DNA of 64,000 bases from Lysobacterales bacterium (GTDB lineage Bacteria > Pseudomonadota > Gammaproteobacteria > Xanthomonadales > Ahniellaceae): positions 124,001 through 188,000 of the forward strand of contig JADKHK010000007.1 of the NCBI GenBank assembly GCA_016721845.1, in the 5' to 3' direction. A program made the position numbers and the translations under genes. A model generated the notes under the pieces. It saw only the letters and a program-made list of their open reading frames with translations. It had not been told where the DNA came from and ran no database searches. Positions 17,541-27,000 of the stretch are shown in pieces (position 1 is the stretch's first letter; each line of letters opens with the position of its first letter).

Positions 17541-18092
17541 ATGCGCGCGCTGGTCCCAGCGTTGCTGATGTTGCTCTCCGCGCTGCCGGCGCGGGCCGGC
17601 GATGAACGCCACCATGTGCTTGATCCGGTCGCGTCGACGGTGCATTTCGAATTGCGCGCACTGGGCTGGTGGCCGGTGCGCGGCGATGCCCGGGCCGAGG
17701 GTACGGTGACGATCCGCGATGGCCTCGCCGTGATCGACGTGCGCGTGCCGCTGGCCTCGTTGCAGATGAATCGCGAGGGCTATCGCGACTGGGCGCTGTC
17801 GCCGGAGTTCTTTGCGGCCGAGGCCCACCCCGAGATCGGTTTTCGGGCCGAGGCCATCCCGCTGCTGCGACTGCGCGCCGGCGGCGAGATCAGCGGCGAA
17901 CTGCGCGTGCGCGGACGCACGCGCAAGGCGCGATTCACGCTGCTGGCCAGCGACTGCGCCGAGGCGGCCGCACGTTGCCGCGTGCAGGCCGGTGGCGAGC
18001 TGTCGCGACGCGACTTCGGCATGCGCACGCGTCGCTACACGCTGGGCGATCGCATCCGCATCGATCTGGATTTGCGATTGGTGTCGCCGTGA
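17541..18092 (+). CDS. YceI family periplasmic protein
   Basis: A 183-residue YceI-like lipocalin-fold protein thought to bind polyisoprenoid or other lipids in the periplasm. A signal peptide ends at about residue 20 (LPARA). The family pattern is visible: DPVASTVHFELRALGWWPVRG, an even spacing of beta strands, EGYRDWALSPEFFAAEAHPEIGF, and the GELRVRGRTR.ARF segment. The ATG at 17541 is ten bases after the sixA stop; the in-frame upstream extension is inside sixA. Its stop overlaps the next gene's GTG start (GTGA). Confidence 0.9.
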   Translation: MRALVPALLMLLSALPARAGDERHHVLDPVASTVHFELRALGWWPVRGDARAEGTVTIRDGLAVIDVRVPLASLQMNREGYRDWALSPEFFAAEAHPEIGFRAEAIPLLRLRAGGEISGELRVRGRTRKARFTLLASDCAEAAARCRVQAGGELSRRDFGMRTRRYTLGDRIRIDLDLRLVSP

Positions 18093-19885
18093 TCGCGCCG
18101 ACACGAGTCCTGTGGGTGCTGCTGGCGATCTTGCTGGGCGGTTGCGCCGACCAGCGGCGGCTGATCCGAGAAGCCGAGGCGCTGGTCGAGGAAACGCGGC
18201 CGCTCGATACCACCTGCAGCCGCATCGATCGTTGTGCGATCGACTCGCCGGTGGTCGTCGATGCACGCACCCGGACCGCCGACGGCCGCCACGGTGCGAT
18301 CCTGCTCAGTGACGCCGAGGCAGCCCTGGTCGCGCGCGTGCACCTGATCCGCGCGGCGCGTGAATCGATCGAGTTGCAGACCTTCATCTTCGCCGACGAC
18401 GACGTCGGCCTGCTGATCCTCGGCGAATTGCTGACGGCGGCGCGGCGCGGCGTGCGCGTGCGCGTGCTCAGCGACCAGATGTTTTCGATCGAGAATCGGC
18501 GCTTCCTCGCGCGCCTCGCGCGCGAGCACGCGAACTTCGAATTCCGCCTGTACAACCCGACCTTCAACGAGGCGCGCACCGCGCCGCTGGAGTTCGCGGC
18601 CGGCATCCTCTGCTGCTTCTTCCGCTTCAACCAGCGCAGCCACAACAAGCTGCTGCTGATCGACGGCCGCTACGGCATTGTCGGCGGGCGCAACATCGAA
18701 GAGCGCTATTTCGGCTTCGGCGACGAATACAACTACTACGACCGCGACTTGCTCGTGTACGGCGCGGTCGGAGCGGCGATGCAGGCCTCGTTCGATCGCT
18801 TCTGGACGCACCCGAAGACGGTGCCGCTGGCGCAGCTGAAGGATGTCGCCAAGCGCATCGTCGAAGCCGGCCGCGATCCGCCGCCCTTGCCGGCGCCGAA
18901 GCTCGATCATGGCGACCGCCTGGTGCGCGTGCAGGCCTTGGCCGAAGATCGCGACTACCTCGGTCGCGTGCTGATCGACCATGCGCTCAGCGTGGCGGCG
19001 GTCGAGTACTTCTCCGATCCGCCGGACAAGCCGAACGTGTCCGAGCGCAGCGAACACGACGACCTGACCGCGCTGATCGGCCGCATCATCACCGGTGCCG
19101 AGCACGAGATCGTGCTGCAGACGCCCTACCTCGTGCTGTCGAAGCCGGCGCGCAAGGCGTTTCTGACCTTGCGTCGCGACCATCCCGACTTGCGCGTGCT
19201 CGTCTCGACCAACAGCCTGGCGGCGACCGATGCCTTTCCGGTCTATGCGATTTCGCACAAGCGGCGGCGCTATTACCTCGAATCGCTCGGCTTCGAGATC
19301 CACGAGTTCAAGCCCTATCCGGGCCGCAGCGAGGCCGCGATCGAGGCGAAGAAACCACCCGGTGCGCTGCGCTCGGCGCTGAAGATCCGCACCCGCAAGG
19401 CGGTGCCGTTGCGCCGCGACACCGTGCGCCGCGGCCTGCATGCCAAGGCGATCGTCGTCGACGGCGAGATCAGCCTGATCGGCTCGCACAATTTCGACCC
19501 GCGCTCTGAAGGGCTGAACAGCGAGAACGGCGTGATCGTGCGCGACGCCGGTTTCGCGGCCGAACTGAAGCGCGCGATCGGTGGCGACATCGGTCCCGAC
19601 CAGAGCTGGGTGATCGCCAAGAAGCCGGACCGCGGCTTGCTCACGCCGATCAACCAGACCATCGAGGCCGTATCGGAGAAACTGCCGGTCTTCGACCTGT
19701 GGCCCTGGCGCTATGCGACCAGTTACGAATTGCGCCCGGAATGCGTGCCGTTGCCGCCGAAGCACCCGGATTTCCTCACCTGCTACGTCCGTGTCGGCGA
19801 CTTCCCGGAAGTCGACCTCGCCGCCAAGGGCATCTACACGCGCATCATCACGGCGTTCGGCGTCGGCCTGTCGCCGATCCTGTAG
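18089..19885 (+). CDS. Phospholipase D-family lipoprotein (cardiolipin synthase ClsC-like)
   Basis: A 598-residue phospholipase D superfamily enzyme. Two HKD catalytic motifs are present, HNKLLLID with downstream GGRN and HAKAIVVD with SHNFDPRSEGLNSENG. The N-terminus is a lipoprotein signal, with lipobox LLGGC at about residues 13-17. The order of domains and the DLWPWRYATSYELRPE tail resemble YmdC/ClsC-type proteins, which make cardiolipin from two phospholipids; being a lipoprotein it would act on the periplasmic face. The GTG at 18089 overlaps the YceI stop; longer extensions run antiparallel to nothing but lie inside yceI in another frame. YceI as a lipid carrier next to a lipid enzyme is suggestive. 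Confidence 0.85.
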   Translation: MIAPTRVLWVLLAILLGGCADQRRLIREAEALVEETRPLDTTCSRIDRCAIDSPVVVDARTRTADGRHGAILLSDAEAALVARVHLIRAARESIELQTFIFADDDVGLLILGELLTAARRGVRVRVLSDQMFSIENRRFLARLAREHANFEFRLYNPTFNEARTAPLEFAAGILCCFFRFNQRSHNKLLLIDGRYGIVGGRNIEERYFGFGDEYNYYDRDLLVYGAVGAAMQASFDRFWTHPKTVPLAQLKDVAKRIVEAGRDPPPLPAPKLDHGDRLVRVQALAEDRDYLGRVLIDHALSVAAVEYFSDPPDKPNVSERSEHDDLTALIGRIITGAEHEIVLQTPYLVLSKPARKAFLTLRRDHPDLRVLVSTNSLAATDAFPVYAISHKRRRYYLESLGFEIHEFKPYPGRSEAAIEAKKPPGALRSALKIRTRKAVPLRRDTVRRGLHAKAIVVDGEISLIGSHNFDPRSEGLNSENGVIVRDAGFAAELKRAIGGDIGPDQSWVIAKKPDRGLLTPINQTIEAVSEKLPVFDLWPWRYATSYELRPECVPLPPKHPDFLTCYVRVGDFPEVDLAAKGIYTRIITAFGVGLSPIL

Positions 19886-19957
19886 CGCCTGCGTCCTGCA
19901 ATTGACGCTGTCCTGCCCGCTGGCTAGTCTGCGGCGGATTCTTCGCGAGGGTTTGCC

Positions 19958-20524
19958 ATGGGTTTGTCGATCAATATCGAGCTGTCGGACAGCGATCTGG
20001 ACCATTTCCAGGAAGTGCTGAAGCGCGCACACGAGACCGCCGGCAGCAAGTCGTCCAGGGAAATCACCGATGCCGCCGCGGCCTTGCTGGCCGATGCCCA
20101 CGCCAGCCACGCGCCGGAATTCATCACCGAGCGCCTGGCCAAGCTCGATGCCCTGATCAACATGGTGCACGATCAGGCTTGGGGCATGCCGGAAGAAGAC
20201 CGCGCGCGGGTGTTGACGGCACTGACCTATTTCGCCGATCCGAAGGACGTGATCCCGGACAACGTGCCGGTGGTCGGTTATCTCGACGACGCGATCATGA
20301 TCGAGCTCTGCGTCCGCGAACTGAAGCACGAGGTCGAGGCCTACAGCGACTTCTGCTCGTTCCGTACCCACGAAGCCGAAGAACGCGGGCTGGATCCGGC
20401 GACCATGGACCGCGCCGACTGGATGGAAGAGCGTCGCCAGGAGCTGCAGGAACGCATGCGTCGCCGCCGCGACCGCGACGGTTACGGCAGCGCGTCGGGC
20501 GTCGGTCTGTTCAAGTTCCGTTGA
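19958..20524 (+). CDS. DUF1232 (YkvA-like) protein
   Basis: A 188-residue protein with a DUF1232 segment in the middle: RARVLTALTYFADPKDVIPD followed by VPVVGYLDDAIMIEL, which is the domain signature (a helical hairpin followed by D-x-IPD...GYLDD). The function of the domain is unknown. The C-terminal third is charged and Arg-rich (EERRQELQERMRRRRDRD), probably a basic coiled coil. GCGAGGGTTTGCC precedes the ATG. A strong rho-independent terminator follows 25 bases after the stop, so it is probably a single-gene unit. Confidence 0.85.
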   Translation: MGLSINIELSDSDLDHFQEVLKRAHETAGSKSSREITDAAAALLADAHASHAPEFITERLAKLDALINMVHDQAWGMPEEDRARVLTALTYFADPKDVIPDNVPVVGYLDDAIMIELCVRELKHEVEAYSDFCSFRTHEAEERGLDPATMDRADWMEERRQELQERMRRRRDRDGYGSASGVGLFKFR

Positions 20525-20548
20525 ACCTCTGCGCCAGGTGATCGAACA

Positions 20549-20570
20549 GGGCAGCTTCGGCTGCCCTTTT
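20549..20570 (+). terminator. Rho-independent terminator
   Basis: GGGCAGC (20549-20555), a TTCG tetraloop and GCTGCCC (20560-20566) followed by TTTT: a perfect 7-bp stem with a UUCG loop and U-tract, just after the DUF1232 gene. Confidence 0.9.
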
Positions 20571-20629
20571 CAATCGTGCGCCAACGCGGCGATGATGCAG
20601 CGCACCCGGCAACCGAACAGGCGAATCCG

Positions 20630-22435
20630 ATGCATGGCATGCACTGGCTGGAACAGGCACTGATCCTGCTGCTGGCGGCTGCCGCGGCGGTGCCGGTATT
20701 CACGCATTTCCGGCTCGGTGCGGTGCTGGCCTATCTGTGTGCCGGTGCGGTGATCGGGCCGCATGCCCTCGGTTTCGTCGACAGCGGCGAGCAGCAGCTG
20801 GCGGTGGCTGAACTCGGCGTCGTGCTGCTGATGTTCGTGGTCGGCATGGAACTCTCGCCGGCGCGCCTGTGGCTGATGCGCCGGCTGGTGTTCGGGCTGG
20901 GCTCGCTGCAGTTCGTCGCCACCGCCCTGCTGTTCGCCTTGCTCGCCCTTGGGTTCGGACAGCGCTGGCAGATTGCGGTGATCATCGGCGGCGCGCTGGC
21001 ATTGAGTTCGACCGCGATCGGCGTGCAGCTGATGGCCGAACGCAAGACCCTGAATATCCAGCGCGGACGCATGGCGCTGGCCATCCTGTTGCTGCAGGAC
21101 CTCGCCGCGATCCCGGCCTTGACCCTGGTGCCCTTGCTGGCGGTCGGCGACAGTGGCGGCAGCGGCTTTTCCCTGCTCGCAGTCGGCAAGGCCCTGGGCA
21201 GTGTCGCTGCGGTGGTGTTGCTGGGCCGCTATGCCGTCCGTCCCTTGTTCCGCATCGCGGCCAAGAGCGGCAGCGTCGAGACGTTCACCGCCATGACCCT
21301 CGTGGTTGCGCTCGGCACCGCCTGGATCACCGGGTTCGCGGGACTGTCGATGGCGCTGGGTGCCTTCCTCGGCGGCATCGTGCTGGCCGATTCGGAATAT
21401 CGCCACGAGGTCGAGTCGCATCTGGAGCCGTTCAAGGGCCTGCTGCTCGGCCTGTTCTTCCTGTCGGTCGGCATGGGCGTGGACTGGGCCCTGGTGTTTT
21501 CGATGCTCGGCTCGGTGCTGCTCGGGGTGGCGGTGCTGATCGCGCTCAAGGCGACCGTGATCTACCTGGTCGGTCGCCATGCCGGCGGGCTGACGGCGGC
21601 CGATGCGATCCGCATGGCCGCGGTGATTTCACAGGGCGGCGAGTTCGCTTTCGTGCTGCTGGCGCTCGGCTTCAGCGTCGGCGTGCTGCCGGCCGACGTG
21701 CGTGACCTGCTGTCGGCCAGCATCGTGCTGTCGATGGCGGCCACGCCGCTGCTGGTCATGGCCGCCGATGTCGTCGCGAAGCGCTGGGAGCCGAAAGACG
21801 AGCGACCCTACGACGAACTGCCGCAGCACGAGGCGCCACGCGTGGTCATTGCCGGATTCGGGCGCGTCGGCCAGATCGTCGGCCGCGTGCTGCGCGCCAG
21901 CCGCATCTCCTTCCTCGCGCTGGAGCACAGCGTCGAGCAGGTCGACCTGTCGCGACGATTCGGCAACATGATCTATTACGGCGATCCCGGTCGGGCCGAT
22001 ACCTTGCGCGCCGCGCGCGTCGACCAGGCCGACGTGTTCGTGCTGGCGATGGACGATCCGGTCGAGAGCGTGCGTGTCGCCAAACTCGTCCGGCGCATGT
22101 ATCCGCACGTCCGCATCGTCGCGCGGGCGCGCAATCGCCAGCACGTGTTCGCGTTGTGGGAAGAAGACGTCAAGAACGTCGTGCGCGAGACCTACCTGTC
22201 CAGCCTGATGATGGCGCGCAACACGCTTGATGCGCTGGGCGTGGACACGGCGCGCGCCGAAGGTCGCGTCGAACGCTTCCGACAGCACGACGAATCGATG
22301 CTGCGCGCGCAATTCCAGATCCGCGACGACGAAGCGAAATTGATCCAGAACTCGCACGAGGCGCTGGCCGAGCTGCAGCAACTGTTCGAAGCCGACGAGC
22401 GCGAATCGAAGGCCGAAACCGCGCGCGCAGACTGA
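20630..22435 (+). CDS. Kef-type K+/H+ antiporter (CPA2 family) with RCK domain
   Basis: A 601-residue monovalent cation:proton antiporter-2 family protein. The N-terminal two-thirds has about 12 hydrophobic segments with family blocks AYLCAGAVIGPHALGF, LLMFVVGMELSP and ALSSTAIGVQLM. From about residue 400 there is a Rossmann RCK/TrkA-N domain with VVIAGFGRVGQIVGR and a nucleotide-binding acidic residue about 20 residues on. A C-terminal helical tail is present. The architecture is that of KefB/KefC, glutathione-gated K+ efflux systems; no KefF/KefG ancillary gene is adjacent, so gating is unknown. The ATG at 20630 follows the preceding terminator; 20639 is an alternative. It converges on the beta-helix gene with three bases between stops. 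Confidence 0.92.
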   Translation: MHGMHWLEQALILLLAAAAAVPVFTHFRLGAVLAYLCAGAVIGPHALGFVDSGEQQLAVAELGVVLLMFVVGMELSPARLWLMRRLVFGLGSLQFVATALLFALLALGFGQRWQIAVIIGGALALSSTAIGVQLMAERKTLNIQRGRMALAILLLQDLAAIPALTLVPLLAVGDSGGSGFSLLAVGKALGSVAAVVLLGRYAVRPLFRIAAKSGSVETFTAMTLVVALGTAWITGFAGLSMALGAFLGGIVLADSEYRHEVESHLEPFKGLLLGLFFLSVGMGVDWALVFSMLGSVLLGVAVLIALKATVIYLVGRHAGGLTAADAIRMAAVISQGGEFAFVLLALGFSVGVLPADVRDLLSASIVLSMAATPLLVMAADVVAKRWEPKDERPYDELPQHEAPRVVIAGFGRVGQIVGRVLRASRISFLALEHSVEQVDLSRRFGNMIYYGDPGRADTLRAARVDQADVFVLAMDDPVESVRVAKLVRRMYPHVRIVARARNRQHVFALWEEDVKNVVRETYLSSLMMARNTLDALGVDTARAEGRVERFRQHDESMLRAQFQIRDDEAKLIQNSHEALAELQQLFEADERESKAETARAD

Positions 22436-22438
22436 CGA

Positions 22439-23263
22439 TCAGGGGCAGGAGCCGTCGCCGCAGACGTTGTGGCCCATGTCGCGCGTTTGACCGATGCTGT
22501 ATTGCGCGGCAGCCTCGCTGCCGTTGTTCTCGCTGAAATAGTTGCGGCCAAACGCGACTTGCGTGCCCCCATTGGCGCCGCTCAGTCCGAATCCGATGTT
22601 GCGCGCGAACAGGCAATCGGTGACGACGCTGCCATAGCCGACGATCAGGCCCGTCTCGTTCTCGGAGAAGACGCTGTCGCTGACCTGCAGCCGCGCGCCG
22701 TTGTTGAAGATGCCACAGTTGCCCTGGTTGCGGACACAACGGATGCCGCGCATCTGCACCGGCACGTTGGCGCCGGCATCGCTGACCACGAACGGCAGTC
22801 CGCCGGCATTGCCGAGGATGGTGAGGTTCTCGAACGAGGAGCCGTAGTTCAGCGAGAACGCGACGATGCCGCCGCTGCCCATGCCGACCACGGCGCCGTC
22901 GTGGATGCGCAGCAAGGTGCCGGCGCCGTTCTGGACGATGCCGCGGCCCGCGACCGCGCCGGAACATTCCAGCCCGGGGTTCAGGATGCACTGGCCACCG
23001 CCGTTGACGGTGAACCCGCCGAGGTCCAGGTCGATCCGGCTCGCGGCGATCTCGATGCCGTTGACCGCGAGACCGCCAGTGACCGTTAGGTCGGAGGTCA
23101 ACCGATAGGCACCGTCATTCGCGAGCGTGACCGGAAAGCCCGGTGCATCGCCGGGAAAGCAGCCGACCGCGACGCAGGCCTGGTCGATCTCGAATTCACC
23201 TTCGCCGAAGGCCGGACCGGCCGCGACGAACAGGGCAAGCGCCAGCAGGGGGATCGGTCGCAT
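22439..23263 (-). CDS. Secreted right-handed beta-helix-like protein, function unknown
   Basis: A 274-residue exported protein. The signal peptide is clear (LLALALFVAAGPAFG). The rest shows the periodic short hydrophobic strands and Asn/Gly turns of a right-handed parallel beta-helix (for example VNGIEIAASRIDLDLGGFTV, NLTILGNAGG, VSDSVFSENETG), with many Cys. There is no recognisable catalytic motif, so a pectate-lyase-type activity cannot be claimed. A start five codons upstream (23278) is possible. It follows the LFRDGFE-tail protein gene, probably in one transcript. Confidence 0.7.
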   Translation of the reverse strand: MRPIPLLALALFVAAGPAFGEGEFEIDQACVAVGCFPGDAPGFPVTLANDGAYRLTSDLTVTGGLAVNGIEIAASRIDLDLGGFTVNGGGQCILNPGLECSGAVAGRGIVQNGAGTLLRIHDGAVVGMGSGGIVAFSLNYGSSFENLTILGNAGGLPFVVSDAGANVPVQMRGIRCVRNQGNCGIFNNGARLQVSDSVFSENETGLIVGYGSVVTDCLFARNIGFGLSGANGGTQVAFGRNYFSENNGSEAAAQYSIGQTRDMGHNVCGDGSCP

Positions 23264-23274
23264 GGTCGGGCTCC

Positions 23275-24042
23275 TCATTCGAATCCATCACGGAACAGGC
23301 GATCGGCGACGGCAGCGCCGCTGATCGCGTCGAGATCGGCCGGCCACCAGGCCGGATTGCCGCTGCCCAGGGCGCGCAGCAGACTGAATTGCAGGTTGAT
23401 CGGGTCGAATTCGATGACGTCGTGGTCGAACGCGGTGACGCCGCCGAGGACCAGGGTGCGATCGAAGGACAGCAGCAGATGACCGTTGCCGAGCACGTGC
23501 AGGGCATCGAGATCGGCATTGCGCGGCACGCCGTTGGCGTCGCCATCGAAGGCCACGGCATTGAAACTGCTGCCGTTGAACTCGACTGCGTCCGACGCTG
23601 CGACGTAACCGAGCGGCGCCAGCGTGACCCCGCGCGTGAACGACAGCAGCAGGCGGCCGTTGCGGGTCGCGACGGCATCGACGTCGATGCCTGCAGGCAG
23701 TCCGGCGGTGCTGGCATCGAAGGCCAGCGCACAGCTGGCGTAGCGGCAGGCGACGACGTCGCCGCGCTCGGCATAGACGCCCCCGACCAGGCCGGTCTGG
23801 TCGAGCGAGAACAGCACGGTGTCGTCGTCGCGGATGTCGAGTGCGTCGAGATCGGCGCCGACCGGCAGGGTCGCCGGCACCACGAATCCGATCAGGTTGA
23901 CGCCATCGTCGAGCAGATAACTGTGGTCGGGCGCGGTGGCGGTGCCGATGCGCAGCGCGATGTCCGCCGAGAACTGCAGCGGTGCGCCCGTGACGGCACC
24001 GGCGAACGCGAGGAATCCGATGGCGTGCAGGCGTCTCGACAT
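23275..24042 (-). CDS. Secreted protein with FRDGFE C-terminal tail, function unknown
   Basis: A 255-residue exported protein, start at 24042 (MSRRLHAIGFLAFAGA signal peptide); a start at 24066 is the alternative. The body contains repeated units of roughly 50 residues built around D-LDAL.-.G..LLSFD...-L.GV (about 55, 110, 165 and 210), suggesting a beta-propeller or beta-repeat fold. It ends in ADRLFRDGFE; tails of the form (I/L)F..GFE occur, as I recall, on many predicted secreted proteins of Lysobacterales and may be a sorting or attachment signal. No catalytic motif is visible. Confidence 0.65.
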   Translation of the reverse strand: MSRRLHAIGFLAFAGAVTGAPLQFSADIALRIGTATAPDHSYLLDDGVNLIGFVVPATLPVGADLDALDIRDDDTVLFSLDQTGLVGGVYAERGDVVACRYASCALAFDASTAGLPAGIDVDAVATRNGRLLLSFTRGVTLAPLGYVAASDAVEFNGSSFNAVAFDGDANGVPRNADLDALHVLGNGHLLLSFDRTLVLGGVTAFDHDVIEFDPINLQFSLLRALGSGNPAWWPADLDAISGAAVADRLFRDGFE

Positions 24043-24092
24043 GGCAGCCCCGACAAAGCACGCCAAGCATAGCCGAGCACGCAGCGTGGGCG

Positions 24093-27000
24093 TCAGTCGC
24101 GCTTCAGCAGCGCCGCCAGGTCGACATAGCCGAGCAGGATCGCGACTTCGTGCGCGGTGCGCGTAAGGCCGTCGCGACGACGCGGGTCGGCGCCGCCCTT
24201 GAGCAGGCGTTCGGCGATGTCGCGCATGCCGTGCATTGCCGCGGCATGCAGGACCGAGACGCCACGACGATCCTGGACGTCGAGGTCGGCGCCACGATTC
24301 ACCAGGCGCGTGACCAGTTCGCCCAGTTCGCGGTTCGGCGAACGCGTGCCGGCCTCGGCGCGGGCGCCGAGCAGCAGCAGCAGCGGCGTCTGCCCGTCGC
24401 GGTTTGGTGCGTCGATCGGCGAGCCGGCATCAAGCAGGCGGTCGAACATGCGGAGCGATGCGATGGCATCGTCGGCCGCGAACGCGAACTGCGCCGCCGC
24501 ATGCAGGGCGGTGTTGCCGATCTCGTCCTGCGCCAGCGCCGATGCGCCGCGCACCAGCAGCACCTGGACCAGATGATCGTTGCCGAGTGCGCAGGCGACC
24601 ATCAGCGGCGTCGCTCCACCGGGCAGGGCCTGGTCGATGTCGACGCCATGCGCGACCAGCATCGCCACCACGCGTTCGAAGCCACGGCTCACCGCGGCGC
24701 TGAGCGGTGTCGCACCGGTGCGCGCCGAGAGACCGGCATCCGCGCCAGCGGCCAGCAGGTCGGACACAATGCCTTCGAAGCCGCCGCCAGCGGCGCGCAA
24801 CAGGGCCGTGCAGCCCTGCGCGTCGCGGCCGTCGATCGGCAATCCGAGTTCGCGCAGCTTGGCCACAGCGTCGCGATCACCGGCCTGCGCCGCGGCGGGC
24901 AAGTCGGCTTCCATCAGGGCACGCCGCGGCAACTTCCAGTTCGGCCAGCGCAACAGCCTGAGTGCCTGCTCATGCCGGGCCAGCGTGGCGCGACCGAGCG
25001 GGGTTTCGCCGTCGTTCGCGCGACGCTCGGGATCGGCACCGGCGCGCAGCAAGGCCGTCAGCACGACATCGCGTCCGGCCCCGGGCAGGCGCATCAGCAG
25101 ATGCAGGGCGGTCTGGCCGCTGTGGTCGGCGGCATTCGGATCGAAGCCGCGTGCCAGCAGCAGGCGCGCGGTGCCCGGCAAGGCCGCACGCAGGGCCAGA
25201 TGCAGGGCCGAGGCGCCGCCGCTGATGCGGGCATGGCCGTCGGCGCCGAGGTCGATCAGGGACTGCGCGAATGCATCGAGCCCGGCGTGTGGCGCGAAGT
25301 CGTCGTCCGCGGCATTCGCGAGCAGGGGCAGCAATACGCCGGCACCTGCAGCCGAGGCGCCGGCCTCGAGCAGGACGCGCATGCAATGCACCGGCACCGG
25401 CCGCAGCCGTGCCGCCATCTGCAGGGCTTCGCTGTCGTCGAGCGGCGCTGCGACCGGATCGAATCCGTGCGCGATCAGCATCTGCAGGATCGCGACATCA
25501 TCGCGTTCGAGTGCGATGCGGAACGCGCGCAGCAAGGTCTCGACCGACGGCGGTGGTTCCAGTGCCAGCAGTTCGGCGCCGATATGGGCATGCCCCTGTT
25601 GCAACGCGTCGAGCAACAGGCGTTCGCGCTCGGCATGGTCGGGCAGCGGTTCGGCCAGTTCGTCCGGCAGCGCCAAGGTCGTCGGGCACGGCGCCTTTGG
25701 ATCGATCGCGGCGACCAGGTCCCAGCGCCCGCCGGCTGCGGCGATGTCGACGGCGCTGCGGCCGTCACGCATGCGCAGGTCGCGGTCGATGTCGAGTGCG
25801 AGCAGGGCCTTCACCGTATCCAGGTTGGCCTGTTTCGAGGCGCAGGCGAGGTGCAGCGCGTTGCGGCCCTGAGCGTCGGTCGCCGACGGATCGGGCTTGC
25901 GGAACACCAGGCGCGCGAGCACGCGATTGGCGCCGGCGCGGGCTGCTTCCATCAGCGGCGTGACGCCGTGGCTGTCGCGCGCATTCACGTCCGCGCCGGC
26001 CGCGACCAGCGCATCGGCGCAGTCGCCATGGCCGTGCAAGGCCGCTGCATGCAGGGCGCTGCGGCCGAGCTTGTCGGTCGCGGCGATGTCGGCCCGGGCC
26101 TTGAGCAGGCGTTTCAGGATCGCGGCACGATCCTCGTGGCCGCTGGCCGCGGCGATCAGCGCCGGCGTGCCGCGTGCGACTTCGGTCTTCGCGCCACGTT
26201 CGAGCAGCAGGCGCAGCACCGGTTCATTGCCGGCGCGCGCAGCGATCGCGAGTGCGGTCAGGCCCTCGCGGTTGACCTGGTCCGGCGGTGCCCCGGCATC
26301 GAGCAGCATCGCGCTGATCGTCGGATCTTCACTGAGCGCGGCGTGATGCAGCGGCGTGTTGCCATCGTGGTCGACCCGATCCGGGCGCGCGCCATTCGCG
26401 AGCAGGGTCATCACCGCATCGGGGCGGCCATGCAGGGAATCGCGGGTCGCCGCATGCAGGGCAGTGATGCCGTTGACGGCCAGGCTCGGATCGGCCCCGT
26501 GCGCGATCAGGGCGCGCAACAGGCCCAGGTCGGACAAGGTGGCGGCGATGCACAGCGCGCTGCGCTGGTCGCGATCGTTCGGTCCGGGCGCGGCATTGGC
26601 ATCGGCTCCGGCGTCGAGCAGGGCCAGCGCCTGCGGGATCTGGCCGGCTGCCGCCGCATTCAGCAGCGCCAGGCCTTGGTCAAGCGGCGTCGTGTCGGCC
26701 GCCGCGTCGGTCGCGGGGTCACCGATCGCATCGTGTGCGCCAATGAAGACCGGTGCCGTCATCGTCGTCGCAGGCGCCGCGCCGATCTCGTCCTCGGTGA
26801 CGATCAACAAGGCCGCCGTGCGCCACAGGGTCAGCACGTGCACCCAAGGCGCCAGCAGCAGCGCATACGCGATCCATCCCGGCTGGCGCCAGGCCGGCGG
26901 CAACAGCGGCGTGAATCCGGACAACGCCGCCGCGCCCAGCACGAGTGCAATCCAGCCCAGCGCGACCAGCACGCCGGCACCGAAATGGCGATCGCCCTGC

